Source: Pseudoalteromonas spongiae UST010723-006 (lineage in GTDB: Bacteria; Pseudomonadota; Gammaproteobacteria; Enterobacterales; Alteromonadaceae). Taken from it: 64,000 nt of DNA. The stretch covers positions 124,001-188,000 of the forward strand of contig NZ_CP011040.1 of NCBI RefSeq assembly GCF_000238255.3, written 5' to 3'. Of this stretch, positions 37,072-45,745 are shown piece by piece. Numbering within the stretch: position 1 is the stretch's first letter; every line of letters starts with the position of its first letter. The notes beneath the pieces were generated by a model. The model did no database searches. It was given only the letters and a program-made list of their open reading frames with translations, and was not told the DNA's origin. A program made the translations under genes and the position numbers.

Positions 37072-37446
37072 TTAGTTGTTTTTCTGTTGTTGTAATGTAT
37101 TTAAATGAGCCTCCAATTCAGAGAGTTCATCTTGTTCAAATAATTGGCTGCCAGAGAACATGGCAACGGGTAAATTGCCGTCTATTTCAAGTACGCGTTC
37201 AGAGAAGTCTTTCACAAATGCGGCGAGCGTAGGCACTTTATCAAGTAATGCTGAATAGATTTTTTTATTCCCTTGCGTTTCTACACTGACATAGTTTTTT
37301 TGCGCCATGCGCTCTAATGTTTTGCGTGTAGATGAATAACTCCAACCGTAAAGTGACTCCATCCGTTGGTGAATTTCTTTACCCGTTAGCGGCTGTTGCT
37401 GCCATAAAGACTTGAGTATTTCGAGTTCTGGGCCGGTAAGTTGCAA
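37072..37446 (-). CDS. BlaI/MecI/CopY family repressor
   Basis: A 124-aa repressor. The winged helix reads LTGPELEILKSLWQQQPLTGKEIHQRM...YSSTRKTLERMAQKNYVSVE, followed by a dimerisation region with an FVKDFSERVLEIDG helix. It starts with TTG, backed by AAGGAAA 8 bases upstream. In the BlaI family, proteolysis triggered by the M56 partner lifts repression. The partner M56 gene follows with three bases between. Tandem dyads upstream are the natural operators. Confidence 0.9.
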   Translation of the reverse strand: MQLTGPELEILKSLWQQQPLTGKEIHQRMESLYGWSYSSTRKTLERMAQKNYVSVETQGNKKIYSALLDKVPTLAAFVKDFSERVLEIDGNLPVAMFSGSQLFEQDELSELEAHLNTLQQQKNN

Positions 37447-37482
37447 AACAGTTTCCTTTTTATATTTATTCGAATGTGAGAA

Positions 37483-37500
37483 GTCACAAGTTTGTGTGAC
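37483..37500. promoter_or_regulatory. dyad GTCACA-N6-TGTGAC upstream of blaI-type gene
   Basis: A perfect 6-bp inverted pair with a six-base spacer, overlapping the first of two tandem operator-like sequences. It may be an additional half-site arrangement for the same repressor. Confidence 0.35.
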
Positions 37501-37510
37501 AGATGTCGCA
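37495..37510. promoter_or_regulatory. candidate BlaI-type operator 1
   Basis: TGTGACAGATGTCGCA is a dyad TGYGACA-N2-TGTCRCA, 50 bp upstream of the TTG start. Its close copy starts 34 bp further upstream. Such dyads with TACA/TGTA-like halves are typical of BlaI operators. Repressor binding is inferred. Confidence 0.55.
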
Positions 37511-37528
37511 ATTTAACAGTGTTTTTAG

Positions 37529-37544
37529 TGTGACACAAGTCGCA
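37529..37544. promoter_or_regulatory. candidate BlaI-type operator 2
   Basis: TGTGACACAAGTCGCA is nearly the same dyad as operator 1, 34 bases away start to start (about three helical turns). The pair suggests cooperative repression of the blaI-M56/M23-M23 operon. Confidence 0.55.
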
Positions 37545-37831
37545 GTTTGCGTTTTATTTGTTGGCGAACGCCTAAAATAGCGTTTTTATAAACAAGATGA
37601 TTCTGCATGTTATTTGTTTGAATTAATGATTGGTTTTTAAGGAGTTGCTGAGCGTTAGATGGAGGATAACTTCGGTTTACATAAAAAACTTGTGTTAAAT
37701 TAGTTTTTAAATATCTGACTAGTAACCACTAATTAATAGTGTTATGTGTTACGTTAAAATACAAATAGGCGAAGCTGCGGCAGAAAAAGTTTTGCCGAGC
37801 ATCATCAGCCTTTGTTTGGAGCTAGCTTGAT

Positions 37832-38284
37832 ATGCATATTCGAGAGTACAACGAGAAAGACTTCCCAAGTGTTTTGCAGATTTATGCGAAATCCAAATTG
37901 GATGAGCTGCGCTTTGAGCAAAGAGCGTTTAAACTCTTACCGTTAGAGAACGATGAAAAGAGACTGTCAGCGTTAAAAGAATCAAAGATATATGTTTTTG
38001 ATAATGGTGAGATTCTCGGTTATGGGGCAATATTCGAGTCCGAGATCAGAGCGTTATTTGTGTGCCCTAGTGCAAGAGGAAAGGGAATTGGAAAGCAAAT
38101 TTTCGAATTTCTATTGTCACAAATAAACGGCAAGGCTAGCCTATTTGTCGCTAAAACAAATGAGCCCGCAAAGGAGCTCTACAAAGCATATGGATTTAAA
38201 GTGTCTGCTGAGTTTCTTACTGATTATAATGGTGAGCCAGTGTATGCAAATGAAATGATTCGTAACAATGTGTCGCGCAATTAA
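37832..38284 (+). CDS. GNAT family N-acetyltransferase
   Basis: A 150-aa protein: MHIREYNEKDFPSVLQIYAKS opens the fold, and IRALFVCPSARGKGIGKQIFEFLL carries the acetyl-CoA pyrophosphate-binding loop (R-G-K-G-I-G). The C-terminal KELYKAYGFKVSAEF is typical. It sits between the BlaI-type operon and the SDYE-repeat lipoprotein. Its substrate is unknown. Confidence 0.85.
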   Translation: MHIREYNEKDFPSVLQIYAKSKLDELRFEQRAFKLLPLENDEKRLSALKESKIYVFDNGEILGYGAIFESEIRALFVCPSARGKGIGKQIFEFLLSQINGKASLFVAKTNEPAKELYKAYGFKVSAEFLTDYNGEPVYANEMIRNNVSRN

Positions 38285-38589
38285 AGCATGGTTACTGACC
38301 GACTAATCTATACCTAATCCCCATATTTAAATTTCTCTAACCTGAAATTATTTTCTTATAGAAAAAGTCATACAATGCCTTAAGCAAACTAAGAATTAGA
38401 TTTAGACAGCACTGTTAAAACTTCAAGCATATTCAGTAAGTTAGATTTAAGCTTATATGGCTAAAAATACTAACTTTTGGTTTTTTTGTTTGGTATATTT
38501 CACCGTGCATATTATTAAATAATTAAATATCATAGAGTTACATTTTGGTATGCGGCTTGCCTTAAAGCGAATATATTCTAAAAACAATA

Positions 38590-39819
38590 ATGGATTACAA
38601 TTTTATGCACACATCTCTTTTTAAATCGCTTCACCTTACAAGCTTAGCTGCCATCGTTCTTATTGCGTCAGGGTGTAGTGGCGTTGTGAGTCATCAATAC
38701 ATAAAAACCAACTCAAATGGTGCAATTACCGAAATTAAAAAGAATTATCAGCAATTTGGTGATGAATATCAGGTTATTGCCGAAATTAACGGCCCAATCA
38801 TCTTAAGCTCAGACGCGGTAACGATAGCAAGTATGAGTGAAGGCAGTTTTGTTAAGATTAAGCATTTCAAATCAGATGACTTTTTGATGATCAGCGAGAA
38901 AAATGGTGAAGTGACGTATGGTGATCAAAAAGGGAATACGCCTAGTAAACATGAAATTGAACAGTTTATGACAAGCGTGTTTGATAATACCCCATTATTT
39001 GCTGTTGAGCGTACGAAGGCATTAATTGAACAGCAGGGAATATCTGCAGCACTTAACCAAATGGAACGGGCAAATAACGATGATACAAAATCGGCGTATA
39101 TCACAGCAATTAGCGCTAATAACTTAGACTTACCGGCTCAAAAGCGAGTGTTGGCAGTACTTGCTCAAATAAAGAGTGATTACAGCCAAAGAGTGACGGC
39201 AGAGCGTTTTTTAGATAAGCAAAAGCAGCTTCCAGAGCAAGCATGGCTTACGTTTTTACGTGGATTAAATGGCATGAGTTCAGATTATGAAACACGTGTT
39301 TTGCTCAGCAAGCTAGCACCACAACTGCCTAATACGCAAACGATTCATCAAGCTTATTTTGATGTGTCAAAAACCATTGATAGTGATTATGAAAAATTCA
39401 GATTAATAAGTGAAATATCATCACAATCAACACACTTATCAATTGCTGATATGTTTACTGCAAGCGCTGATATTGGTTCAGATTATGAGGCTTATCGCGT
39501 CGTAAATGCATTAGCGAGCGAAGTTAAAACACCAAATGATTTTGAAGCGATGCTAACCTTTATGCAGCAAATTGATTCAGATTATGAAATGAAAAGGGCT
39601 TTTCTTTCGCTGCCGTATCAAACAATGGACCGCGCAACTACTGCTCAGTCGATTGAATTAGCTAGCAAGTTTATTGACTCCGATTATGAATTAAGCAAAA
39701 CGCTGATCCACATTTGTCAAAAATCACCTCATAAAGCGCAACTAACTGAAACGGTTAAATTAGCTCTGCAGTCTATCGATAGCGATTCTGATAGGGTGAA
39801 AGTGTACGATGTTTTGTAA
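38590..39819 (+). CDS. lipoprotein with tandem SDYE helical repeats
   Basis: A 409-aa (or 404-aa, if started at the ATG at 38605) lipoprotein with lipobox ASGC. After a beta region (about 30-130) come seven repeats spaced 32-37 residues apart, each containing a variant of IDSDYExxRVL: KSDYSQR, SSDYETR, DSDYEKF, GSDYEAY, DSDYEMK, DSDYELS and DSDSDRV. This HEAT-like solenoid occurs, as far as I recall, in proteins linked to BlaR1-type M56 genes. Only one gene separates it from that operon, so it may act in the same response. The repeat is clear; the role is inferred. Confidence 0.72.
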   Translation: MDYNFMHTSLFKSLHLTSLAAIVLIASGCSGVVSHQYIKTNSNGAITEIKKNYQQFGDEYQVIAEINGPIILSSDAVTIASMSEGSFVKIKHFKSDDFLMISEKNGEVTYGDQKGNTPSKHEIEQFMTSVFDNTPLFAVERTKALIEQQGISAALNQMERANNDDTKSAYITAISANNLDLPAQKRVLAVLAQIKSDYSQRVTAERFLDKQKQLPEQAWLTFLRGLNGMSSDYETRVLLSKLAPQLPNTQTIHQAYFDVSKTIDSDYEKFRLISEISSQSTHLSIADMFTASADIGSDYEAYRVVNALASEVKTPNDFEAMLTFMQQIDSDYEMKRAFLSLPYQTMDRATTAQSIELASKFIDSDYELSKTLIHICQKSPHKAQLTETVKLALQSIDSDSDRVKVYDVL

Positions 39820-39841
39820 ATAACCTTAGCTTAGGTTAAAT
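39820..39841. terminator. weak hairpin after SDYE lipoprotein gene
   Basis: AACCT/AGGTT arms (39824-39839) with a short loop follow the stop, without a clear T-run. Possible terminator or regulatory dyad. Confidence 0.3.
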
Positions 39842-39879
39842 CGCTAAAAGGCACGTATTCACGTAACTATTAAGTGAAT

Positions 39880-40644
39880 TTAATGCGCCTTTTCGTTTAG
39901 GTTCCATTTAGTTAACAACATTTGGTATTGCCCGTTGTGTTTAATGGCGTTGAGCGAGTTTGTTAGTTTTATCGCGAGCGTATTCTCTAATTTTCTGTTT
40001 GCCGTGATATGCAGTTCATTTGGAAAGTCAGGTAAATGCAGTTTTTTCTCAATTTTTGTTGGATCAAGGCCAATACTGTTAAGTTCTTTATCGAGATGTA
40101 AGGTGTTAGTTAGCACTAAATCGGTACGATTTTTATAAAGCATTTTCATTAAGCTTTCAGGCTCTGGTGCAAGCACTAAATCGCGTTCAAGTGAAAATCC
40201 AGCGTTTTCTAAATAGCGTTGGCTAAAATACCCTCGCACTGTGCTAACACGTAATCCTCGTGCACTGTGTAGGTTAAATAACTCAAATTGATTGCTTTTC
40301 AAACCAACTAAATAGGCGTGGGCGTTAAATACTGAACCTAGAAATAAGTAATTTTTTTCACGACCGGGCGTTTTAAGCAGCGACATCATTACTACATTCG
40401 GCTGCGACTGTAGTTCACGAAACGCTCTTGCTTGCGGCATGATTTCAATTTTGCCAGCGCACGCACAGTCATCAAGTACCGCGTTAACGACATCAACTAA
40501 AAAGCCGTCTGGCTGGTTATTTTTATCTTTAAAATGAAGCGGGTATAAGTCTTCAGCGACAAAGCGAAGTTGTGTAGCAGAGCTAGTGACACTGAAAAAA
40601 AGAGTGACGATAAGTATGACATATACAAGAACTGAGTTTTTCAT
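39880..40644 (-). CDS. orphan periplasmic solute-binding protein (SBP_bac_3-like)
   Basis: A 254-aa exported protein with signal peptide ending VTSSA. LRFVAEDLYPLHFKDKNNQPDGFLVDVVNAVLDDC and the lobe-crossing strands VMMSLLKTPGREKNYLFLGSV, RVSTVRGYFSQRYLENAGF and MLYKNRTDLVLTNTLHLDKEL fit the family-3 solute-binding fold. An upstream in-frame Met at 40680 is possible but places Cys-rich residues before the signal. No transporter genes are adjacent. Confidence 0.8.
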   Translation of the reverse strand: MKNSVLVYVILIVTLFFSVTSSATQLRFVAEDLYPLHFKDKNNQPDGFLVDVVNAVLDDCACAGKIEIMPQARAFRELQSQPNVVMMSLLKTPGREKNYLFLGSVFNAHAYLVGLKSNQFELFNLHSARGLRVSTVRGYFSQRYLENAGFSLERDLVLAPEPESLMKMLYKNRTDLVLTNTLHLDKELNSIGLDPTKIEKKLHLPDFPNELHITANRKLENTLAIKLTNSLNAIKHNGQYQMLLTKWNLNEKAH

Positions 40645-40712
40645 AAAGAACACACAACAATTACAACCCATTGCACACATTGCCTAAATGTATGCGCTTT
40701 TTCCAGCCATTT

Positions 40713-40732
40713 AGCCTGATATTAGTCAGGCT
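40713..40732. terminator. short hairpin between minus-strand genes
   Basis: The 7-bp arms AGCCTGA/TCAGGCT lie between the hypothetical gene ending at 40769 and the solute-binding protein gene starting at 40644. The T-run is on the plus side, so direction is uncertain. Confidence 0.35.
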
Positions 40733-40768
40733 TTAATTGTAGCTCAACGCAAATTAGTGCCAAGTAGC

Positions 40769-41077
40769 TTAATCGTCAGGGCCTTTTAAGGTAAATACTA
40801 AGTGCTTGCGCATATCTTTTAGCACAACACCTTTTTTTACCAGCGCTGCACTTAAGCGTTTTTGCCAAGTGAGCAGGTTAGGTTCAGCAGCGGCTAAAGC
40901 TTGCTCATTTTCGAATTGAAAGCAAAGTAATAGTGAACCTGGAAACAAGTGATATTCAACATCAAACCAGCATTGCACCATGCCCGGAATTTCAGTCAAG
41001 GCTTTTGCCTCTAGCGCATCGGCAATACTAAGCACCAAAGCTTGTTGTTTTAGTTGAACTTTTGAGAGTTTTTTCAT
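40769..41077 (-). CDS. conserved-looking hypothetical protein
   Basis: A 102-aa cytoplasmic protein, no signal or membrane segment. The mixed alpha/beta segment MVQCWFDVEYHLFPGSLLLCFQFENEQALAAAEPN and LVKKGVVLKDMRKHLVFTLK gives a compact domain. No recognised family. The length and amino-acid composition look like a real gene, and the gap to the neighbours holds a palindromic repeat (41148). Confidence 0.6.
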   Translation of the reverse strand: MKKLSKVQLKQQALVLSIADALEAKALTEIPGMVQCWFDVEYHLFPGSLLLCFQFENEQALAAAEPNLLTWQKRLSAALVKKGVVLKDMRKHLVFTLKGPDD

Positions 41078-41147
41078 TGTTTTGTAATGCTCACTAAGAA
41101 AATATCAAATGGGGGAAGCAGGGCGTTCAGCCTACGAAACGTCAATT

Positions 41148-41195
41148 ATACCAATTCTGTTAAGTATGTGATCAACTACTTAAGTGAATTGGTAT
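41148..41195. repeat. 48-bp palindromic repeat-like element
   Basis: Arms ATACCAATTC and GAATTGGTAT flank an inner stem TTAAGTA/TACTTAA with a 10-base loop (total 48 bp). Its perfect outer and inner arms recall dispersed palindromic repeats of marine gammaproteobacteria. No second copy is seen in this window. Confidence 0.45.
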
Positions 41196-41267
41196 TATAA
41201 CCAAGGATTTAATGGGCTACCAATGTTGGATTATCGGCTTTTAAATATTTGGATTGCGAATTAATAA

Positions 41268-41298
41268 GCGCCAACAGCGTTACCTGCACCGTTGGCGC
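41268..41298. terminator. terminator-like hairpin after 433-aa hypothetical gene
   Basis: Perfect 8-bp stem GCGCCAAC/GTTGGCGC just beyond the stop of the minus-strand gene, followed on that strand by TTATTAATT, a weak U-run. Confidence 0.55.
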
Positions 41299-41306
41299 AC
41301 AAGGGA

Positions 41307-42608
41307 TTAAGAAATTGAGGGTAAATAGTGCGCCATCAGCTGCTTTGCATCCGCTTGATACTCTTGGTACGACTTCACCTTAAAGAAAGTGCCTGCGCGA
41401 TAATCCTCTCCTTGTCTGGTTTGATACATTTTCTCTAGTACTGCTTCATCATTCAAAAGTGCAAACAGTTGCGTCGCAGATTTGGCATCTTCTAGCGGAT
41501 TATAGGTTTCTTGGTTGTTTTCATCGCGTTGGATAAGATTTTCTAAGCCAAGAGTAAAGGTGTCTAGATAAGCGATTTGCTGCTGGCGTGGATGATTTGT
41601 TAAGTCTTCGCCAAATTTGCTTAGCTGCTCGTCAGAAAACTCGTAATCTTCTAATAAATTAACGGTTTTACTTACCATATTTTGCACTGTTGTATACATG
41701 TTGTCGCCATGGCCCTTACGGAGATAAAGTGGGTTATCGGGGGCACGAGACGAAAAGGCGGAAAATTCTAAAAAGGCACCCGATTTTTGCGTAATATCAC
41801 CTAAAAATGAAACGATGTTTTGACGTGCGGTTTCATCTTTGTCGTGTAACTGATCAAGTAAACGTGTACCAAGATGATTATCAAACCCCAGTACATTTAA
41901 CATTGCACCTTGCTGCTGCTCACTAAAATTACTGAGTTTGTCTACTAAATCACCTGGGTTATCTGACGAAATGACACTTGATACAAAATTTTGTAGGTTA
42001 TTCGCGCTTGAATCGGTACTAAAGTACAAATTGATTTCCGAGTAGGTACCGTCATCGCGACTATTTTTTTTGTATGTATTTACGGACTCGCTATAAAGTG
42101 CCGCTTGCGAAATAATTTTGTCTCGGTTTACTTCATTTTGGTTGGCAATCGCGTCAATAAATTGCGCAATTTTTTCTTCTTCCGTGCGCGGAGGTTGGTA
42201 TTCATTCACATGCACAAATAACATGCTTGCAGGCACAGACAAGCCCGCAATAGCACTTACTAATCCATTTAAATGCTCGTCATCGAGCTGCCCTGACAAT
42301 GATAAAAATTTTTCGTTTTTAAGGACATCTGTTTTTGCTAAATTAATGAAGTCTTCTTCAGAAAGTCGCTCATACAACGACGTAAGCTGCTGTTTTTGCT
42401 CATCGGATAAATTGGCTTGGTCGGGTTCAGCTAACCAACTGTTAAAATCAAAATCAACAAGGTAAACCTGGCTAATAAATACAGAATCTGGCGCTATTTG
42501 GTCATTAGCGTTTACTTTTGCTGTGTTTACAGCTTGTTCAATACTGGTGTTTTTATTTTGCACCGCATTTGAGAGGTTTTCATAACTATTTATGCTAGGT
42601 AATTTCAT
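41307..42608 (-). CDS. hypothetical protein, no recognised family
   Basis: A 433-aa soluble-looking protein, no signal peptide. It starts at ATG 42608 after an AAGGA ribosome site; a GTG six bases upstream is less likely. It is acidic and rich in Asn/Gln/Asp/Glu, with short helical stretches such as LSDEQKQQLTSLYERLSEEDFINLAK and SDEQLSKFGEDLTNHPRQQQIAYLDTF. No catalytic motif stands out. The motif pattern LxxxSDEQxxxL recurs two or three times, hinting at a repeated unit. Monocistronic. Confidence 0.55.
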   Translation of the reverse strand: MKLPSINSYENLSNAVQNKNTSIEQAVNTAKVNANDQIAPDSVFISQVYLVDFDFNSWLAEPDQANLSDEQKQQLTSLYERLSEEDFINLAKTDVLKNEKFLSLSGQLDDEHLNGLVSAIAGLSVPASMLFVHVNEYQPPRTEEEKIAQFIDAIANQNEVNRDKIISQAALYSESVNTYKKNSRDDGTYSEINLYFSTDSSANNLQNFVSSVISSDNPGDLVDKLSNFSEQQQGAMLNVLGFDNHLGTRLLDQLHDKDETARQNIVSFLGDITQKSGAFLEFSAFSSRAPDNPLYLRKGHGDNMYTTVQNMVSKTVNLLEDYEFSDEQLSKFGEDLTNHPRQQQIAYLDTFTLGLENLIQRDENNQETYNPLEDAKSATQLFALLNDEAVLEKMYQTRQGEDYRAGTFFKVKSYQEYQADAKQLMAHYLPSIS

Positions 42609-42852
42609 AATCACGTCCTTGTTTGTGAATCAATATGTTATCGGCAGGTTAGCCCAATAATTTAGTATTTATTTTGGCTTTGATTTTACTTGCTAGTTTG
42701 TAGATTCAGGCAGATACTTGCAGTTAATTCGGTGCTTTAAATTTAGCCATAAAACGCTTGTGCAAAGATATCGAACTAGGCAAAAAATTACGGCTTCTCG
42801 CTAAGCTTTTAAACTTAGTAGGGGCTATTTAGCGTGTTTTAGAGTGAAATTA

Positions 42853-43911
42853 ATGAGCACATTAAGCCAAGAGTATATCGATTTATTAAAAGAAATTATT
42901 CGCCATCCGAGTGTGGTCGGGGCGGAGCATTCGTTTTTTCGTGTATTGCAGCGCGAGCTTGAAGAGCGAGGGGCCACTGTAACTTGGTACGAAGGACTAT
43001 TAGTTGCGCAGGGTAAAAAGCCGTTCAGTGCAATGTTTTCTGCACATATCGACCGCCACGGTTTAATTTGTACTGGGCCGAACGAATTTCAATATGCAGC
43101 ATTTATTGCTGCAAACCGCACTGATTTGCTCAATAACTCAGTATCTGAAGAACTCATGACTAAAATCACCGAGCGCTATAAGTCTACCCCGGTGTATGCT
43201 TACGAACCTTGGTCTGGTGCGTATCGCGGGCAAGGCATGATCAAGCATTCCTATGTGTGTGAGTATCGAAATAATCTTATTTTTGAAATTGACGGCCTTG
43301 AAAGTGCCGTTGCCGGAACACCGGTTGCGTTTAAAGACAAACTGCGTATTTCCGAAGAGCGATTAACCGGACAGCTCGATAATGTGCTGTCAGCGGCAGC
43401 GCTCGTGCATTTATTTAGTTTGGGCTTTGAGGGCACCGTGTTTTTCACCGCGCAAGAAGAGGCAGGTAAAAGTTGGCGTTATTTATTGGAATGGTTTCGT
43501 CGTTTTGGTGGCTCAACTAACCGCTTATTTGTGGTAGATACTAGCCCGTTTCCCGATGTTGAATCTGCCAATAAACAACATTTAGTGCTGCGAAAAAAAG
43601 ATGCCAACGCTTCGTTTAATTCAGCGGCAACTAAGTTAGTGGAAAAAATCTGTAAAGAGCAGCAGTTAAGCTACATCTATAAAGATGAATATATGGAAAA
43701 AATAAATAAAGAGCTTGCCGCGCGGGGGGAAGCGCCACGCTCTATTGGTAGTACTGAGCTTGGTCGTATTATCGCCAGTTCGAATGGTTTAGTGGATGGT
43801 ACTACTATTCAAGTGCCAACAACCAGCTACCACACAATGGATGAATCGGGCTCAATCGCATCGGTAGAAGCCTTTTTGAAAGTGTTAATGGCCCTCTCAA
43901 AAAGAGGCTAA
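42853..43911 (+). CDS. M42/M28-like metallopeptidase
   Basis: A 352-aa hydrolase. The metal ligands typical of di-zinc aminopeptidases are visible: His in FSAHIDRHG, Asp in TGQLDNVLSAAALVH, the catalytic/ligand pair in AQEEAG, Asp in VVDTSPFPD and His in TSYHTMDE. Such enzymes are cytoplasmic peptidases or deacylases; the substrate is unknown. The ATG at 42853 fits better than a GTG at 42844. Monocistronic, followed by a bidirectional terminator. Confidence 0.8.
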   Translation: MSTLSQEYIDLLKEIIRHPSVVGAEHSFFRVLQRELEERGATVTWYEGLLVAQGKKPFSAMFSAHIDRHGLICTGPNEFQYAAFIAANRTDLLNNSVSEELMTKITERYKSTPVYAYEPWSGAYRGQGMIKHSYVCEYRNNLIFEIDGLESAVAGTPVAFKDKLRISEERLTGQLDNVLSAAALVHLFSLGFEGTVFFTAQEEAGKSWRYLLEWFRRFGGSTNRLFVVDTSPFPDVESANKQHLVLRKKDANASFNSAATKLVEKICKEQQLSYIYKDEYMEKINKELAARGEAPRSIGSTELGRIIASSNGLVDGTTIQVPTTSYHTMDESGSIASVEAFLKVLMALSKRG

Positions 43912-43920
43912 TTATCAATA

Positions 43921-43952
43921 AAAAAGCGCCAACATATTGCTGGCGCTTTTTT
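43921..43952. terminator. bidirectional rho-independent terminator
   Basis: Stem AAAAAGCGCCA/TGGCGCTTTTT with a 9-base loop and a T-run on each side, between the M42-like gene and the convergent antiporter. Confidence 0.9.
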
Positions 43953-43967
43953 ATCAGGTTACTGAAT

Positions 43968-45350
43968 TTATGCCAGTAGCAAAAAGCCAATAAATGCGAT
44001 TGCAGCTGCAAGCAGTGCGTAAGGTAATTGAGTTACAGCATGGCTGACTAAGTTACAATCTGAGCCTTGCGCTGCCAGTACCGTTGAATCAGAATAAAAA
44101 CACGCTTGGCTACCAAAAGATGACGCTGATAATAGCGCGCCAATCACCAGCGGAATGTTCGCATCAACCGCAACAGCAAGTGGCATTACTATTGGGATTG
44201 TTACTGCAAAAATACCCCAACTCGACCCCGTAGCGAACGCTAAAATTGCCATTGATAAAAACACCATCGCAGGCAGTAATTGTGCTGTCATATACGGGCT
44301 TAGCGTGTCCATTACATATTGTGGCAATAGCAATTTGTCACACACATCTTTAAAAATAAATGCAGCGATAACCGTACCAATGGCAGGTAACATACATTTA
44401 AAGCCATCAATCATTTGCTCCAACATATCGGCCAACGGCATTAAACGCTGTGCCATATAAAATGGAATGGTCACAGCCAATGTTGCCAGTAAGCCTTTCC
44501 ACACATCAATATCAAAGTACACGGTAAAGCCTACAAGAAGCACTATTGGCACTAAAAAGTTGTAGAGCTTACCGCTATTATCGGCATTTTCGAATTCTTG
44601 CTCGATTGCTTTTGCAGCGTATTCATCGGGTGTTTGCACTTCGCTTAAATCGACTTGCTCAAGTGCTGGTTTACCCGCTTTTGCTGCAAGTTCGGCTTTA
44701 TTCATAGGGCCAAACAGTGGGATCACCTCTAAAATAACCAATGGCACCATAAACACGGCAACCCAGGCATAGAGCATGTAGGGGATCGCGTCGATGTAAA
44801 CGCTAATGCCTTGCCCTTCTGCGGCAACACCGTTATCAACCAACAAGCCACCAAAAAACACCGCCCAAGTAGAGAGTGGCACCAGCACACAAATAGGTGC
44901 GGCGGTTGAATCAACCACATAGGCCAGCATTTCGCGGGAGATTTTAAACTTGTCGGTAACGCGGCGCATGGTTTCGCCTACAGTTAAAGCGTTTAGGTAG
45001 TCATCAATAAAGATCACCACGCCCAGCAAATAGGTCATAAGCAGTGACGACTTAGCGCCTTTGGCAAGTTTCAGTGCGCTGCGACCAAACGCCAGTGCAC
45101 CACCAGTTCGCACCAATAGCGCAATAAGTGCACCAAAGCTACCGCATACTAAAATTAGCCAACCTATGGTTTCGTCGGCCATCACTTTTAATGATGCCTC
45201 GGCAAAATTACTTAAAATGGTCGTAAAATCAAGCAGGGCTAAGCCTACTAACGCACCTAACACAAGGGCTAAAATAGGGCGGCGAAGTACTACAGCAAGT
45301 GTCAGTACAACAATGGGTGGAATTAAGCTGATAACGCTCGGCTCGGTCAT
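43968..45350 (-). CDS. Na+/H+ antiporter, NhaC family
   Basis: A 460-aa inner-membrane transporter with about eleven to twelve hydrophobic segments. Conserved segments: FIDDYLNALTVGETMRRVTDKFKISREMLAYVVDSTAAPICVLVPLSTW and AFATGSSWGIFAVTIPIVMPLA, plus the C-terminal GSQACFYSDSTVLAAQGSDCNLVSHAVTQ. The family exchanges Na+ for H+ or organic acids; a marine Na+ role is plausible. Monocistronic. Confidence 0.88.
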   Translation of the reverse strand: MTEPSVISLIPPIVVLTLAVVLRRPILALVLGALVGLALLDFTTILSNFAEASLKVMADETIGWLILVCGSFGALIALLVRTGGALAFGRSALKLAKGAKSSLLMTYLLGVVIFIDDYLNALTVGETMRRVTDKFKISREMLAYVVDSTAAPICVLVPLSTWAVFFGGLLVDNGVAAEGQGISVYIDAIPYMLYAWVAVFMVPLVILEVIPLFGPMNKAELAAKAGKPALEQVDLSEVQTPDEYAAKAIEQEFENADNSGKLYNFLVPIVLLVGFTVYFDIDVWKGLLATLAVTIPFYMAQRLMPLADMLEQMIDGFKCMLPAIGTVIAAFIFKDVCDKLLLPQYVMDTLSPYMTAQLLPAMVFLSMAILAFATGSSWGIFAVTIPIVMPLAVAVDANIPLVIGALLSASSFGSQACFYSDSTVLAAQGSDCNLVSHAVTQLPYALLAAAIAFIGFLLLA

Positions 45351-45745
45351 TCAAATGGTTCCAATATTATGGTTACTTTTAAAGGTGTAAATCGCAGCAA
45401 TAGGCATGCGGATATCTGCTTAATATTGGGTTGACCAGCGCTTAGTATGGCCCTTCTTGAAACATCACGGCGAAAATAAACAGGATTACGTTTTGCGTCA
45501 ATTTAAAATTTTTGTCTTATCAAAAAATAGTTTTAATCAATGGGTTAAATTATTAAATTTCAATAGGTTATTAACCATTAAATGTTAGTGTAGTACTGAG
45601 TGTGGTGCTACGGCATTTTTATTTTTCACTTAACAAAAACAGTTTAATTTAAACACCTTAACGCAAACTCAGTTACTTTAATTTATTTGAATAGCATAAT
45701 GCGCTAACACTTTGGCTTTTCTTCATTACAACAAGGATCGTAACA
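45351..45745. other. 395-bp intergenic region without gene
   Basis: AT-rich upstream region shared by the antiporter and the divergent nitronate monooxygenase gene. No ORF, RNA gene or strong dyad is evident; it probably holds both promoters. Confidence 0.5.

Noticed and set aside
37447..37831. Integron-like attachment site before the GNAT gene
   Set aside because: The sequence near 37740 lacks the core-site pair of an attC; only short dyads of the BlaI operator type are present.
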